Position numbers and translations under genes: made by a program. This document shows positions 27,482 to 35,213 of a stretch of 64,000 bases of DNA, in pieces. The notes beneath the pieces are model-generated. The model saw only the letters and a list, made by a program, of their open reading frames with translations. It made no database searches and had not been told where the DNA came from. The stretch is taken from contig NZ_CP100461.1 of NCBI RefSeq assembly GCF_024228675.1, positions 2,353,398-2,417,397 of the forward strand, given 5' to 3'. This stretch comes from Salinigranum marinum (GTDB lineage Archaea; Halobacteriota; Halobacteria; Halobacteriales; Haloferacaceae). Every line of letters begins with the position of its first letter. The stretch's first letter is position 1.

Positions 27482-28651
27482 ATGCGAGAGGTGTACGTCG
27501 TCGGCGCGGGGCAGTCCGACTTCGGCGCGTTCCCCGACGAGTCGTATCGATCGCTCTTCGCGACGGCCTTCGAGGCGGCGCTCGACAGCGTCGACGGAGA
27601 GTTGGACCGGACCGCGATCGACGAGGCGTTCATCGGGACGCTCGGCGTCGGCGGCCGACAGTTGGGGTTGAGCGGGCCGAGCGTCACCGAGTACGTCGGT
27701 CTGCACGGCACGTCGTGTACGCGCGTCGAGAACGCCTGTGCGGCCGGGGGGGCCGCGCTCCGGCAGGCCGTCGGGTCGATCCGCGCGGGGATGGCCGACG
27801 TCGCGCTGGCCGGTGGGGTCGAGATCATGACGGACATGAGCGGCGACCGCACCCGCTACTGGCTCGGAGTCTCGGGGGAGACGGAGTGGGAGCGGATGGC
27901 CGGGACGACGTTCGCGGGCGTCTACGCGCAGATGGCGGACGCCCACATGGCCGAGCACGGGACGACCCGCGAACAGCTCTCGCGGGTCGCGGTGAAGAAC
28001 CACGCCAACGGGGCGAAGAACCCCCACGCGCACCTCCGGTTCGAGTGCTCGCTGGACGACGCGGTCAACGGGACCGCGGTCGCGGCGCCGTTGAACCTCT
28101 ACGACTGCTGTCCCACCTCCGACGGGGCGAGCGCCGTCCTCCTCGCCAGTCGCGCGGTCGCCGAGGGACTGACCGACGACCCCGTCCAGGTCACGGGGAG
28201 CGGGCAGGCGAGCGGTCGCGTGGGGCTCTTCCAGCGACCCTCGCTGACGAGCGTACCGGCGACGAAGGCGGCGGCCCGACAGGCGTACGACGACGCCGGC
28301 GTCGGTCCCGCCGACATCGACTTCGCGGAGGTCCACGACTGCTTCTCGATCGCGGAACTGATCGCGTACGAGGATCTGGGCTTCTGTGAGACCGGCGAGG
28401 CCGGCGCATACGTCGAGTCCGGGGCGACCGATCCCGACGGGGAACGGCCGGTGAACCTCTCCGGCGGGCTCAAGTCGAAGGGCCACCCGATCGGCGCGAC
28501 GGGCACCGGACAGACCGTCGAGGTGTTCAAACAGCTCCGCGGCGAGGCGGGGGACAGACAGGTCGCGGGGCTCGAACGGGGGCTCACACACAACGTCGGC
28601 GGGTCGGGCGGCGCCGTCGCTGTCCACGTCTACGAGGGGGGATGGGCGTGA
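27482..28651 (+). CDS. Thiolase-family acyl-CoA acetyltransferase (SCP-x type)
   Basis: 389 residues from the ATG at 27482, 27 nt after a TATA-like TTTACT. Catalytic Cys86 lies in RVENACAAGGAALRQA, the HDCFS motif in EVHDCFSIAELIAYEDLG, and GGLKSKGHPIGATGTGQ carries the second histidine. Archaeal thiolases of this type form a complex with an HMG-CoA-synthase-like protein and a DUF35 zinc-ribbon protein, and exactly those two genes follow with overlaps of 10 and 1 nt. Likely role: condensation or thiolytic cleavage of a 3-oxoacyl-CoA. The different substrate range of this copy is inferred from its catabolic surroundings. Confidence 0.92.
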   Translation: MREVYVVGAGQSDFGAFPDESYRSLFATAFEAALDSVDGELDRTAIDEAFIGTLGVGGRQLGLSGPSVTEYVGLHGTSCTRVENACAAGGAALRQAVGSIRAGMADVALAGGVEIMTDMSGDRTRYWLGVSGETEWERMAGTTFAGVYAQMADAHMAEHGTTREQLSRVAVKNHANGAKNPHAHLRFECSLDDAVNGTAVAAPLNLYDCCPTSDGASAVLLASRAVAEGLTDDPVQVTGSGQASGRVGLFQRPSLTSVPATKAAARQAYDDAGVGPADIDFAEVHDCFSIAELIAYEDLGFCETGEAGAYVESGATDPDGERPVNLSGGLKSKGHPIGATGTGQTVEVFKQLRGEAGDRQVAGLERGLTHNVGGSGGAVAVHVYEGGWA

Positions 28652-29598
28652 ACGCGATCGAGAGCGTCGGGGTGTACGTCCCCCGCCATCGGATCACGGC
28701 CGAGACGATCGGCGAGGCGTGGGACGGCTTCCGCGCGCGCGGCGTGGGGGAGAAACGCGTCGCCGGCGCGGACGAGGACGCGGTGACGATGGCCGTCGCC
28801 GCCTGCAGGGACGCAATCGCGGCCTCGGGGACCGACCGTGACGCGTTCGGAACGCTCGCCGTGGGGACGACTACCCCGCCGATCGACGAGGGTGACGTCG
28901 GCGTCACGGTCGCCGAGATCCTCGGTCTCGACGCGGGCGTCGACGTCGCGGTGTTCACGCAGTCGACGCGCGCTGGGACGAGGGCGGTCCGGGCGGCGCT
29001 CAGTGCAGGGGAGCCGGCGCTGGCAGTCGCGGCCGACTGCCCCCGGGGGACACCCGACAGCGCCGTCGACCACGCGGCGGGGGCGGGTGCCGTCGCCGTC
29101 GCGACCGGCGACGACGGCGCGACGGTCGGCGAGCGCGCGACGTACGCCCAGGAGTATCCCGGCACCCGCTTCCGCCGGCGTGGCTCCGAGGACGTGGAGT
29201 CGTACGACGCGACGGCGTACGAGCGCGACGCGTACACCACGGTGATCGGCGGTGCGGTGGCGGAGCTGTCGGAGCCGGCGACCGCGCTCGCACCGACCGC
29301 GCCGGACGGCTCGCTCCCCGGTCGCCTGCGGGGCGTCGTCGACGGTGGCACGGTCTACCACCTCGCCGACGAACTCGGGGACACGGGGGCGGCCAGCCCG
29401 CTGTTCGGCCTGCTCGCCGCGTGGGCGGCCGGCGAGGACCGCGTGACGGTCGTCGGCTACGGCGCGGGGGCGAGCGCGGATGCGCTCGTCGTCGAGGGCT
29501 CGCTGTCGGTCGAGTGGCGGCGGCCGGCGACAGACATCACCTACGCCGAGTATCTCCGCAAACGCGGGCACGTCCTCCCGAACGGGGGTGACAACTGA
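28642..29598 (+). CDS. HMG-CoA synthase-like protein lacking the catalytic cysteine
   Basis: 318 residues, thiolase fold. The opening AIESVGVYVPRHRITAETIGEAW and LAVGTTTPPIDEGDVGVTVAEILGL match archaeal HMG-CoA synthase and KAS III-like proteins. Where true synthases have the nucleophile in a CxxGT segment, this protein reads VFTQSTRAGTRAV (residues about 103-115), with no Cys. The usual C-terminal GYGAGASADAL region is kept. The protein overlaps the thiolase gene (10 nt) and the DUF35 gene (1 nt), so it probably serves as a partner in the thiolase/DUF35 complex rather than as an HMG-CoA synthase. It is also shorter than normal synthases (about 350-400). Confidence 0.8.
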   Translation: MGVNAIESVGVYVPRHRITAETIGEAWDGFRARGVGEKRVAGADEDAVTMAVAACRDAIAASGTDRDAFGTLAVGTTTPPIDEGDVGVTVAEILGLDAGVDVAVFTQSTRAGTRAVRAALSAGEPALAVAADCPRGTPDSAVDHAAGAGAVAVATGDDGATVGERATYAQEYPGTRFRRRGSEDVESYDATAYERDAYTTVIGGAVAELSEPATALAPTAPDGSLPGRLRGVVDGGTVYHLADELGDTGAASPLFGLLAAWAAGEDRVTVVGYGAGASADALVVEGSLSVEWRRPATDITYAEYLRKRGHVLPNGGDN

Positions 29599-30017
29599 TG
29601 GGTGCGTACCTGAGCGTCCCGACCTGGTGGCGCACCCTCGACGGACGGTATCGGCTCGTCCTCGGCGAGTGTGCGGCGTGCGGCGGCTACACGTTCCCGG
29701 CGGAGGGTGCGTGCGTCGAGTGCAACGCGGTCGGCACGCTCGAACCGGTCGAGCCGTCGGGCGAGGGCGAGATCGTCGCCCGCACGGTCATCGAGGGGGG
29801 CGCGCCACCGGAGTTTTCCCGCCTCGTCGACGCCGAGGGAGCGATCGGCGTCGTGGTGGTGGAACTCGACGAAGGCGCGCGTGTCCCGGGCATGCTGACC
29901 GATTGTGACCCTCACGCGGTCGGCCGTGGCCACCGGGTCGAGGCGGTCGTCCGGCGGATCTACGAACAGGAGGGCATCGTCCGGTACGGCGCGAAGTTCC
30001 GCCCGATCGAAGGGTGA
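29598..30017 (+). CDS. Zn-ribbon OB-fold (DUF35) acyl-CoA-binding protein
   Basis: 139 residues. The zinc ribbon is GECAACGGYTFPAEGACVECNAVG (two CxxC pairs, residues about 25-45), followed by an OB fold (GEIVARTVIEG...IGVVVVELDEGARVPGMLTDCDP...VEAVVRRI). DUF35 proteins bridge thiolase and HMG-CoA-synthase subunits and bind the CoA of the shared intermediate. TGATG overlap with the previous gene makes a three-gene operon. FRPI near the end is the normal finish. Intact. Confidence 0.92.
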   Translation: MGAYLSVPTWWRTLDGRYRLVLGECAACGGYTFPAEGACVECNAVGTLEPVEPSGEGEIVARTVIEGGAPPEFSRLVDAEGAIGVVVVELDEGARVPGMLTDCDPHAVGRGHRVEAVVRRIYEQEGIVRYGAKFRPIEG

Positions 30018-30135
30018 AATAGGCGCGGAGACGGCCCCGCGCACGGGTCGGCCGGCCGCGTGACGACTATGATACTCGATATCTATCATTAATTTTCTAA
30101 TGGTATAGGATCCGAGAGCTACAGGCAGATCGGAC

Positions 30136-30151
30136 AGTAATAGATATTACT
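30136..30151. repeat. 16-bp palindrome
   Basis: AGTAATA and TATTACT with a GA spacer, in the AT-rich gap after the thiolase operon. Possible operator or transcript end. Confidence 0.5.
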
Positions 30152-30361
30152 ATCTGGATTCAACTACACCGAGCGACCGAGACCAGCGAAAGAGAAACGG
30201 ATCCAATGTCGAGCGGTCACGGCCGCGAGTGAACTCAGTCACTCTGAGCCGTATCGTTCGAGCGTATCACCAATTTTCTATCGATGTCGTCCGTCGTGTC
30301 GCAACCGGTCGATTCCGACAATTAGTCTAATTACTTCTATAACAAATGTCCCCGAGAGAAC

Positions 30362-30387
30362 TGATTACAACTGTACAACTGTAATCA
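30362..30387. terminator. Palindrome downstream of the ICL/PEPM gene
   Basis: TGATTACA (30362-30369) and TGTAATCA (30380-30387) flank a central TGTACA. It starts 24 nt after the stop of the minus-strand gene at 30411, so its transcript would form a hairpin. Archaeal termination mainly needs U tracts, so this is tentative. Confidence 0.35.
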
Positions 30388-30410
30388 AACAGCGCCTGAC
30401 TGTCTAGCTG

Positions 30411-31340
30411 TCACTCGACGTCGTGGCCGGTCGTGCCGTCGTACTTTTCCAGAGCCGCCGCGGGGAGGTACCGCCGCTCGATGTCGGCGATCTCGGACAT
30501 CCCGGCGAGCTGGTGGACGCTGTCGAACGACTCGGCGAACGCCGCCTCGTTTTCGAGCAGGACGCTCACGCCCTCGTCGTGGAACCGTTCGATCGTCTCG
30601 CGGATGGCCAGCACCGTCGCCGTCATCACGAGGCGGCCGTAGAGGACGATGTCCCACCCCATCGCTTCGAGTTCGTGCGGTTCGAGCCGCATCGCGGTTC
30701 CCGAACACGGATACAACAGTCGCGCGTCGACCTCTCGCCCGACGCGCTCGGCCTCCGCGCGGCTCTCGGGCACCTTGACGAAGACGACGTCGGCACCCGC
30801 CTCGGCGAACGCGGTGGCGCGCTCGATGGCGTCGTCGATCGTTCCCCCTGCTGTTCGCCGGACGTCGGTTCGGGCGATGATCACGAAGTCGGGGTCCCGC
30901 TCGTCGCGGGCGTCGACGGCGGCTTCGACCTTGCCGACGGCCTCCTCGAAGGGGATCACCTCGACGCCTTTCACGTCGCCGTTGCGTTTGGGGAACGTCT
31001 GGTCCTCGATGTGGATCCCCGCGACCCCCGACTTGACGTACTCGCGGACCGTCCGGACGACGTTCGTCGCGTTGCCGTAGCCGTTGTCGGCGTCGGCGAT
31101 GACGGGGATGTCGACCGCTTCCTGGGTGTGTTTCGCGTGGTCGACCATCTCGGTCATCGTGACGAGACCCGCGTCCGGGAGGCCCGCCCTGGAGATCGCC
31201 GATCCCGACCCGGTGAGTTTGACCGCGTCGTACAGCCCCGTCGACTCGACTACCCGCGCGCTCAGCGGGTCGTGGACGTCGGGCGTGACCAGGATCTCGT
31301 CGGCCGCAAGGCGCGCACGAAGCGCTCGACCGTAGTGCAT
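30411..31340 (-). CDS. ICL/PEP-mutase superfamily enzyme with Asn in place of the catalytic Cys
   Basis: 309 residues, a (beta/alpha)8 enzyme. The Mg-binding DADNGYGN is at 83-90 and IEDQTFPKRNG at 111-121. In lyases of this superfamily (methylisocitrate, dimethylmalate) the same loop reads PKRCGH; here Cys is replaced by N120. PEP mutases and phosphonopyruvate hydrolases also have Asn in that loop, so the reaction may be a phosphonate or other alpha-keto acid conversion rather than lyase cleavage. TATA-like CTATAC (minus strand, about 31366-31371) is about 28 nt upstream. It is closest to the enzyme at 50454, which keeps the Cys. Confidence 0.85.
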   Translation of the reverse strand: MHYGRALRARLAADEILVTPDVHDPLSARVVESTGLYDAVKLTGSGSAISRAGLPDAGLVTMTEMVDHAKHTQEAVDIPVIADADNGYGNATNVVRTVREYVKSGVAGIHIEDQTFPKRNGDVKGVEVIPFEEAVGKVEAAVDARDERDPDFVIIARTDVRRTAGGTIDDAIERATAFAEAGADVVFVKVPESRAEAERVGREVDARLLYPCSGTAMRLEPHELEAMGWDIVLYGRLVMTATVLAIRETIERFHDEGVSVLLENEAAFAESFDSVHQLAGMSEIADIERRYLPAAALEKYDGTTGHDVE

Positions 31341-32146
31341 AGCCCATGCCTTGCAACCGGGTGACGTATAGCTGACGGTGCCGCCGATGGCTCGAACGGC
31401 GGCTGTCGCGTCGGTCGCCGCAGTGGGCCGCGCGACGACCGCGTCCGGAGTGCGTCGTCGGCGACGAGGGGCCCGGCGACCGTACCCGCAGCGTCGACCC
31501 GGCCGAGACGCTGGACGGGCCGGCGTTCACAATACCGAAACGATTCCCTCGGGAGCCAGACGGTCTTCCGTGTCGGTTCGTGGGCGAACCGTCCGAAACA
31601 CGGTGGATTTCCGCCGCTCCGTCGGGGAAGGACGCCTCCGACCACACGACTGTGGGCCCGAATACCATGTGAGAAAGACCCACACATTGTGGAGAGGTAC
31701 GTCCGACAGACGCCGGAAACACCTCCGAGAAGCCGACAGACCGCGCCTGTGACCGAGAGCAGCGCCGTCTACCACGATCTTTCGATATACGACACGCACC
31801 TCGGCTGGATGGATCGCCGACCGTCGGGCCGGGGGGACCACGAGGTGGCACCGGGTCGTCCAGTACTCGGGTGCAACGAGACGTCCCTGATCGGATGGAA
31901 TGGAGACGAGGAGACGAGGAGACGAGGAGACGGGGAGACGAGGAGAGGAGGAGAAGGGGAGACGAGGAGAGGAGGAGAAGGGGAGACGAGGAGAGGAGGA
32001 GAAGGGGAGACGAGGAGAGGAGGAGAAGGGGAGACGAGGACGGTCGGTCGGTCGTCGGCCCGGAGCCGACGTGTCGTATGCCGAAAGTCACTCGGATCGT
32101 ACGCAATCGGTCACCGCGGCGTGCGCCCGATGCGACGCGCCACGCG
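31341..32146. other. Gap of about 800 nt holding a purine-rich minisatellite
   Basis: No convincing gene on either strand; the long frames result from the 24-bp repeat at 31932-32040. The remainder looks like decayed or regulatory DNA. Confidence 0.45.
31932..32040. repeat. 24-bp purine-rich tandem repeat
   Basis: Four identical 24-bp units (31932-31955, 31956-31979, 31980-32003, 32004-32027), each beginning GGGGAGACGAGGAG and ending GAGGAGAA, plus 13 nt of a fifth. Degenerate GAGACGAG units lie just upstream (31905-31931). The plus strand is almost all purine with one C per unit. Perfect copies imply recent expansion. Confidence 0.9.
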
Positions 32147-33343
32147 TCACTCTTCCGTCGACTTCAGCGCGCGGAGTTCGTCGAGGTAGCGGTAGTAGAC
32201 GGAACCCCACATGATCGGGCGGCACGTGCGCCCGATCGACACCCGTTCGACCGTCGGGTCGTCAGCCTCGCCTGTCACGGCCGCGCCAACGGACATGGTC
32301 CCTTTGGGGTGGCCGAGCGTCGTCCACTCCTCGTCGGGGTTGCGGACGACCTCGTTCGGGATCGTCCCAGGGAGTCGTGCCGTCGCACCGAGACAGAGCC
32401 CGCTCGTCATCGCGTACGCGTGGTGGGGGCTCTGCATGCTGATGACTCGCGCCGTGATGTCGATCTCGCTCGCGTCGACCCGTTTGTCGATCGAACAGTC
32501 GTACGACTGCGGTTCGGAGACGAACGCGATGTGCGGGAAGATGGGGTAGTCGTACAGCGCCTCGCCCGGCTCGTCGACGAGGCCGAGTTCGACGCACACC
32601 TCGCCGCGGATGCGCTCTAAGCGGTCCATGATCTCGGGGTCGCTCTCCAGTTCGGCGGGGAGTTCGGTCCCGGTGAGCCCGATATCCGACGCGCGCACGA
32701 ACGCCACGACGTTCGTCACGTCGACGATCGACACGTCCAGCGCCTCGCCGTCGACCGTGATCCGATCGACGGCGTTGCCGGTCGGAAGCAGCGAGTCGAG
32801 GACGCCGCCGGCCGGGTCGAGGAAGTGCGAGTCCACCCGCGCGCCGGTGCCCGGAACGCCGTCGATCGAGTAGTCGCCGTAGACCGCGGGTTCGCCGTCG
32901 GCGACGGGCACCTCCTGTTCGATCAGCGCGTCGGCGTTCGTGTTGTACAGCCGCACCGTCGTCACCGGGTCGGTCGCCTCGACGAGGTTCTCGAGGATCG
33001 CGAAGCCGCCGACCGCGGCGGTGAGGTTCCCGCAGTTGCCGCCCCACTCGATGACGGGGTTCTCGACGCCGACGCCGCCGAACGTGTACTCGACGTCCGC
33101 GTCGTCGCGGTCGGACGTCGAGACCATCATGATCTTGCTCGTGTGCGAATGCGATCCGCCGATGCCGTCGACCTGCAAGGGATCGGGCGAGCCGTACAGT
33201 TCCAAGAGGAAATCCTCGAACGATTCGTGATCCGGGCCGATCGGCAGATCCGACTTCCGCACGAACAGCCCCTTGCTGGTCCCGCCCCGCATCAACAGCC
33301 CGTCGACTCGGCCCTGTTGCTCGCTGTCTCGCTGTGTTTCCAT
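32147..33343 (-). CDS. PrpF-family methylaconitate/oxalomesaconate-type isomerase
   Basis: 398 residues. The N-terminal LLMRGGTSKGLFVR (17-29) and GGNCGNLTAAVGGFA (101-115) motifs are those of PrpF and 4-oxalomesaconate tautomerase. The repeat of the diaminopimelate-epimerase fold follows with MQSPHHAYAMTSGLCLGATARLPGT and GHPKGTMSVGA near the C terminus. PrpF moves the double bond of trans-aconitate-like acids. In this island it could act with MmgE/PrpD and ICL/PEPM enzymes. It is divergent from the lyase at 33467 and has a minus-strand TATA-like TTTATT about 30 nt before the ATG. Confidence 0.9.
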   Translation of the reverse strand: METQRDSEQQGRVDGLLMRGGTSKGLFVRKSDLPIGPDHESFEDFLLELYGSPDPLQVDGIGGSHSHTSKIMMVSTSDRDDADVEYTFGGVGVENPVIEWGGNCGNLTAAVGGFAILENLVEATDPVTTVRLYNTNADALIEQEVPVADGEPAVYGDYSIDGVPGTGARVDSHFLDPAGGVLDSLLPTGNAVDRITVDGEALDVSIVDVTNVVAFVRASDIGLTGTELPAELESDPEIMDRLERIRGEVCVELGLVDEPGEALYDYPIFPHIAFVSEPQSYDCSIDKRVDASEIDITARVISMQSPHHAYAMTSGLCLGATARLPGTIPNEVVRNPDEEWTTLGHPKGTMSVGAAVTGEADDPTVERVSIGRTCRPIMWGSVYYRYLDELRALKSTEE

Positions 33344-33466
33344 TCTGCGCCTCTATTCCCGCACGGAGTGAATAAATCTACCCGATTGTTTCTGGCTGAT
33401 CGAAGGTGGACGCAGCGCTGTGGCTCGCTCACCCACGTCACCGTCGGTACTATACCGACCGCTCCC
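33344..33466. promoter_or_regulatory. Divergent promoter region of prpF-like and lyase genes
   Basis: For the minus gene, AATAAATC at about 33370-33378 reads as TTTATT 30 nt before its ATG. For the plus gene, CTATACC at about 33450-33456 lies about 25 nt before a GTG at 33479 and 15 nt before the one at 33467. Shared space suggests joint control of the isomerase and the lyase. Confidence 0.5.
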
Positions 33467-34351
33467 GTGGCTCGCCACGTGAAGCAGACGACGCGGTTCC
33501 GGCGGCTGATCGAGGGACCCGAAATCCTCGTCGCGATGGGCGGGTACGACGCGCTCTCGGCGAGCCTGATCGAGCGGGCGGGCGGGGAGGTGGTGTACAT
33601 GAGCGGCTCGTCCGTCTCGACGGCCGTCCACGGTCGGCCCGACGTGGGGCTGACGACGATGACCGAGATGGTCGACCGCGCCCGCGAGATGGTCAGCGCC
33701 GTCGACGTGCCCGTGTTCTGTGACGCTGACACGGGCTACGGCAACCCGATCAACGTCGTCCGGACGGTCGAGGCGTTCGAGCGCGCGGGCGTCGCGGGCA
33801 TCCACATCGAGGACCAGACGTTCCCGAAACGCTGTGGCCACTTCGACGAGAAAGGGGTCGTCCCGACCGCGGAGATGGTCCAGAAGATCCGGGCGGCGAC
33901 CGACGCCCGCGCGGACGACGACTTCACGATCATCGCCCGCACCGACGCCCGGGCGGTGACGAGCCTCGACGACGCCATCGACCGCTGTTTCGACTACGTC
34001 GACGCGGGCGCGGACGTGATCTTCTTCGAGGCACCGCGGTCGGAGGCCGAACTCCGCCGCGTCGCCACGGCGCTCGGCGACGAGGCCCCACTGCTCGCGA
34101 ACATGACCGAGGGCGGGGAGACGCCGCTTTTCACCGCCGAGCAGTTCGCCGGCTTCGGCTTCGACGTCGTCCTCTACCCCGCGACGGGGTTCAAAGCCGC
34201 CGCGAAGGCGCTCGACGAGGTGTACGCGGAGATCGCCGAAACGGGCACGCAGGCGGGCGTGATGGACGACCTGCTCACGTGGGAAGAACGGAACGAACTC
34301 ACCGGACTCGCCGAGATCACCGACCTCGAACGCCGGTACACGAGCGAGTAG
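33467..34351 (+). CDS. ICL/PEPM-superfamily carboxylic acid lyase (PKRCGH type)
   Basis: 294 residues from a GTG at 33467; a GTG at 33479 is equally possible and would suit the TATA-like box. DADTGYGNPINV (86-97) binds Mg, and FPKRCGH (119-125) carries the catalytic Cys123, as in methylisocitrate lyase, 2,3-dimethylmalate lyase and oxaloacetate acetylhydrolase. Expected reaction: retro-aldol splitting of a 2-hydroxy-dicarboxylate to a C3 keto acid plus a carboxylate. Next to a PrpF-type isomerase and CoA-processing genes, a substituted malate is the likely substrate. Intact. Confidence 0.9.
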   Translation: MARHVKQTTRFRRLIEGPEILVAMGGYDALSASLIERAGGEVVYMSGSSVSTAVHGRPDVGLTTMTEMVDRAREMVSAVDVPVFCDADTGYGNPINVVRTVEAFERAGVAGIHIEDQTFPKRCGHFDEKGVVPTAEMVQKIRAATDARADDDFTIIARTDARAVTSLDDAIDRCFDYVDAGADVIFFEAPRSEAELRRVATALGDEAPLLANMTEGGETPLFTAEQFAGFGFDVVLYPATGFKAAAKALDEVYAEIAETGTQAGVMDDLLTWEERNELTGLAEITDLERRYTSE

Positions 34352-34358
34352 CGCTCTC

Positions 34359-35153
34359 TCACTCCCAGGGCCGGTCGAACTCCGGCTCCCGGCGCTCGGT
34401 AAAGGCCGCGACGGCCTCGTGGTGTTCGGGGTCCGTGATGCAGTCGTACTGCCGCTCGTGGGCCGCCTGGGCGTACTCGCCGAACGACTGGTTCGCGTCG
34501 ATGAGCGCCTTGGTGTGTCGCATCGCCGTCGCCGGCTTGTCGCGGAGTTCGTTCGCGAGGTCGCGCGCGGCCGTCATGAGGTCCTCGTCGTCGACGGTCT
34601 CGACCACCAACCCGATCGCTTCGGCGTCCGCCGGTTCGATGTCCCGCCCGGTGAGCAGGTACTCCTTCGCCTTGCTCTCGCCGATCAGCCGTGGGAGGGT
34701 CCAGCCGCCCCCGTCGCCCGGGACCAGCCCGATGTCGACGAACTGGGTCCGGAAGAAGGCGCTCTCGGCCATGACCCGGAGATCACACGCGAGGGCGAAG
34801 TCACAGCCCGCGCCGACCGCGGGGCCGTTGACCGCCGCGACAGTGGGCTTCGACCCGAAGTGGAGGAGGCGGGTGACGTGCTGGACCTTCCAGAGGTGCG
34901 CGCCGTAGCGGAACGCGTTCTCTCGGTCCTCGCGGCCGTCCATCCCCGAGACGTCCGCGCCGCTACAGAAGCCCTTGCCGCGCCCCGTGAGGAGGACGAC
35001 GTAGGCGTCGTCGTCGTCGAACGCCTCGAGGAGGCACTCGTTGAGTTCGACCAGCATCTCCGGGTCGAACGCGTTGTACACGTCCGGCCGGTCGAGGACG
35101 AGTTCGGCTCTGCCGTCCCGCACCGCGTAATCGATGTGTTCGTACGCGCTCAT
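34359..35153 (-). CDS. Enoyl-CoA hydratase/isomerase family protein
   Basis: 264 residues of crotonase fold. The oxyanion segment is GRGKGFCSGADVSGMD (about 55-72) and NGPAVGAGCDFALACDLRV (about 108-126). In the position of the second Glu of classical hydratases it has FRTQFVDIGLVPGDGGG, closer to isomerases of the PaaG kind. It could therefore be an isomerase or a hydratase with an unusual active site. It is followed (upstream) by the CoA-transferase and acyl-CoA dehydrogenase genes on the same strand. A dienoyl or branched enoyl-CoA is a reasonable substrate. Confidence 0.88.
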   Translation of the reverse strand: MSAYEHIDYAVRDGRAELVLDRPDVYNAFDPEMLVELNECLLEAFDDDDAYVVLLTGRGKGFCSGADVSGMDGREDRENAFRYGAHLWKVQHVTRLLHFGSKPTVAAVNGPAVGAGCDFALACDLRVMAESAFFRTQFVDIGLVPGDGGGWTLPRLIGESKAKEYLLTGRDIEPADAEAIGLVVETVDDEDLMTAARDLANELRDKPATAMRHTKALIDANQSFGEYAQAAHERQYDCITDPEHHEAVAAFTERREPEFDRPWE

Positions 35154-35213
35154 ACACAGCTCCGTCCCGTCGAACCGACAAAAAAGGTCGGGCGGGACCT
35201 CGCCGGATCCGGC

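Larger units (their letters stand above)
30018..30410. other. AT-rich gap between convergent genes
   Basis: About 390 nt of clearly lower GC than the flanking genes, without a gene. It holds two palindromes reported separately (30136-30151 and 30362-30387). Confidence 0.5.

Noticed and set aside
31905-32040. Possible CRISPR array
   Set aside because: Units are directly adjacent with no unique spacers, and no cas genes are present.
30385-32106. Long minus-strand frame over the 24-bp repeats
   Set aside because: It shadows the ICL/PEPM gene in another frame and otherwise consists of repeat-encoded Ser/Pro/Leu runs; no start or homology.
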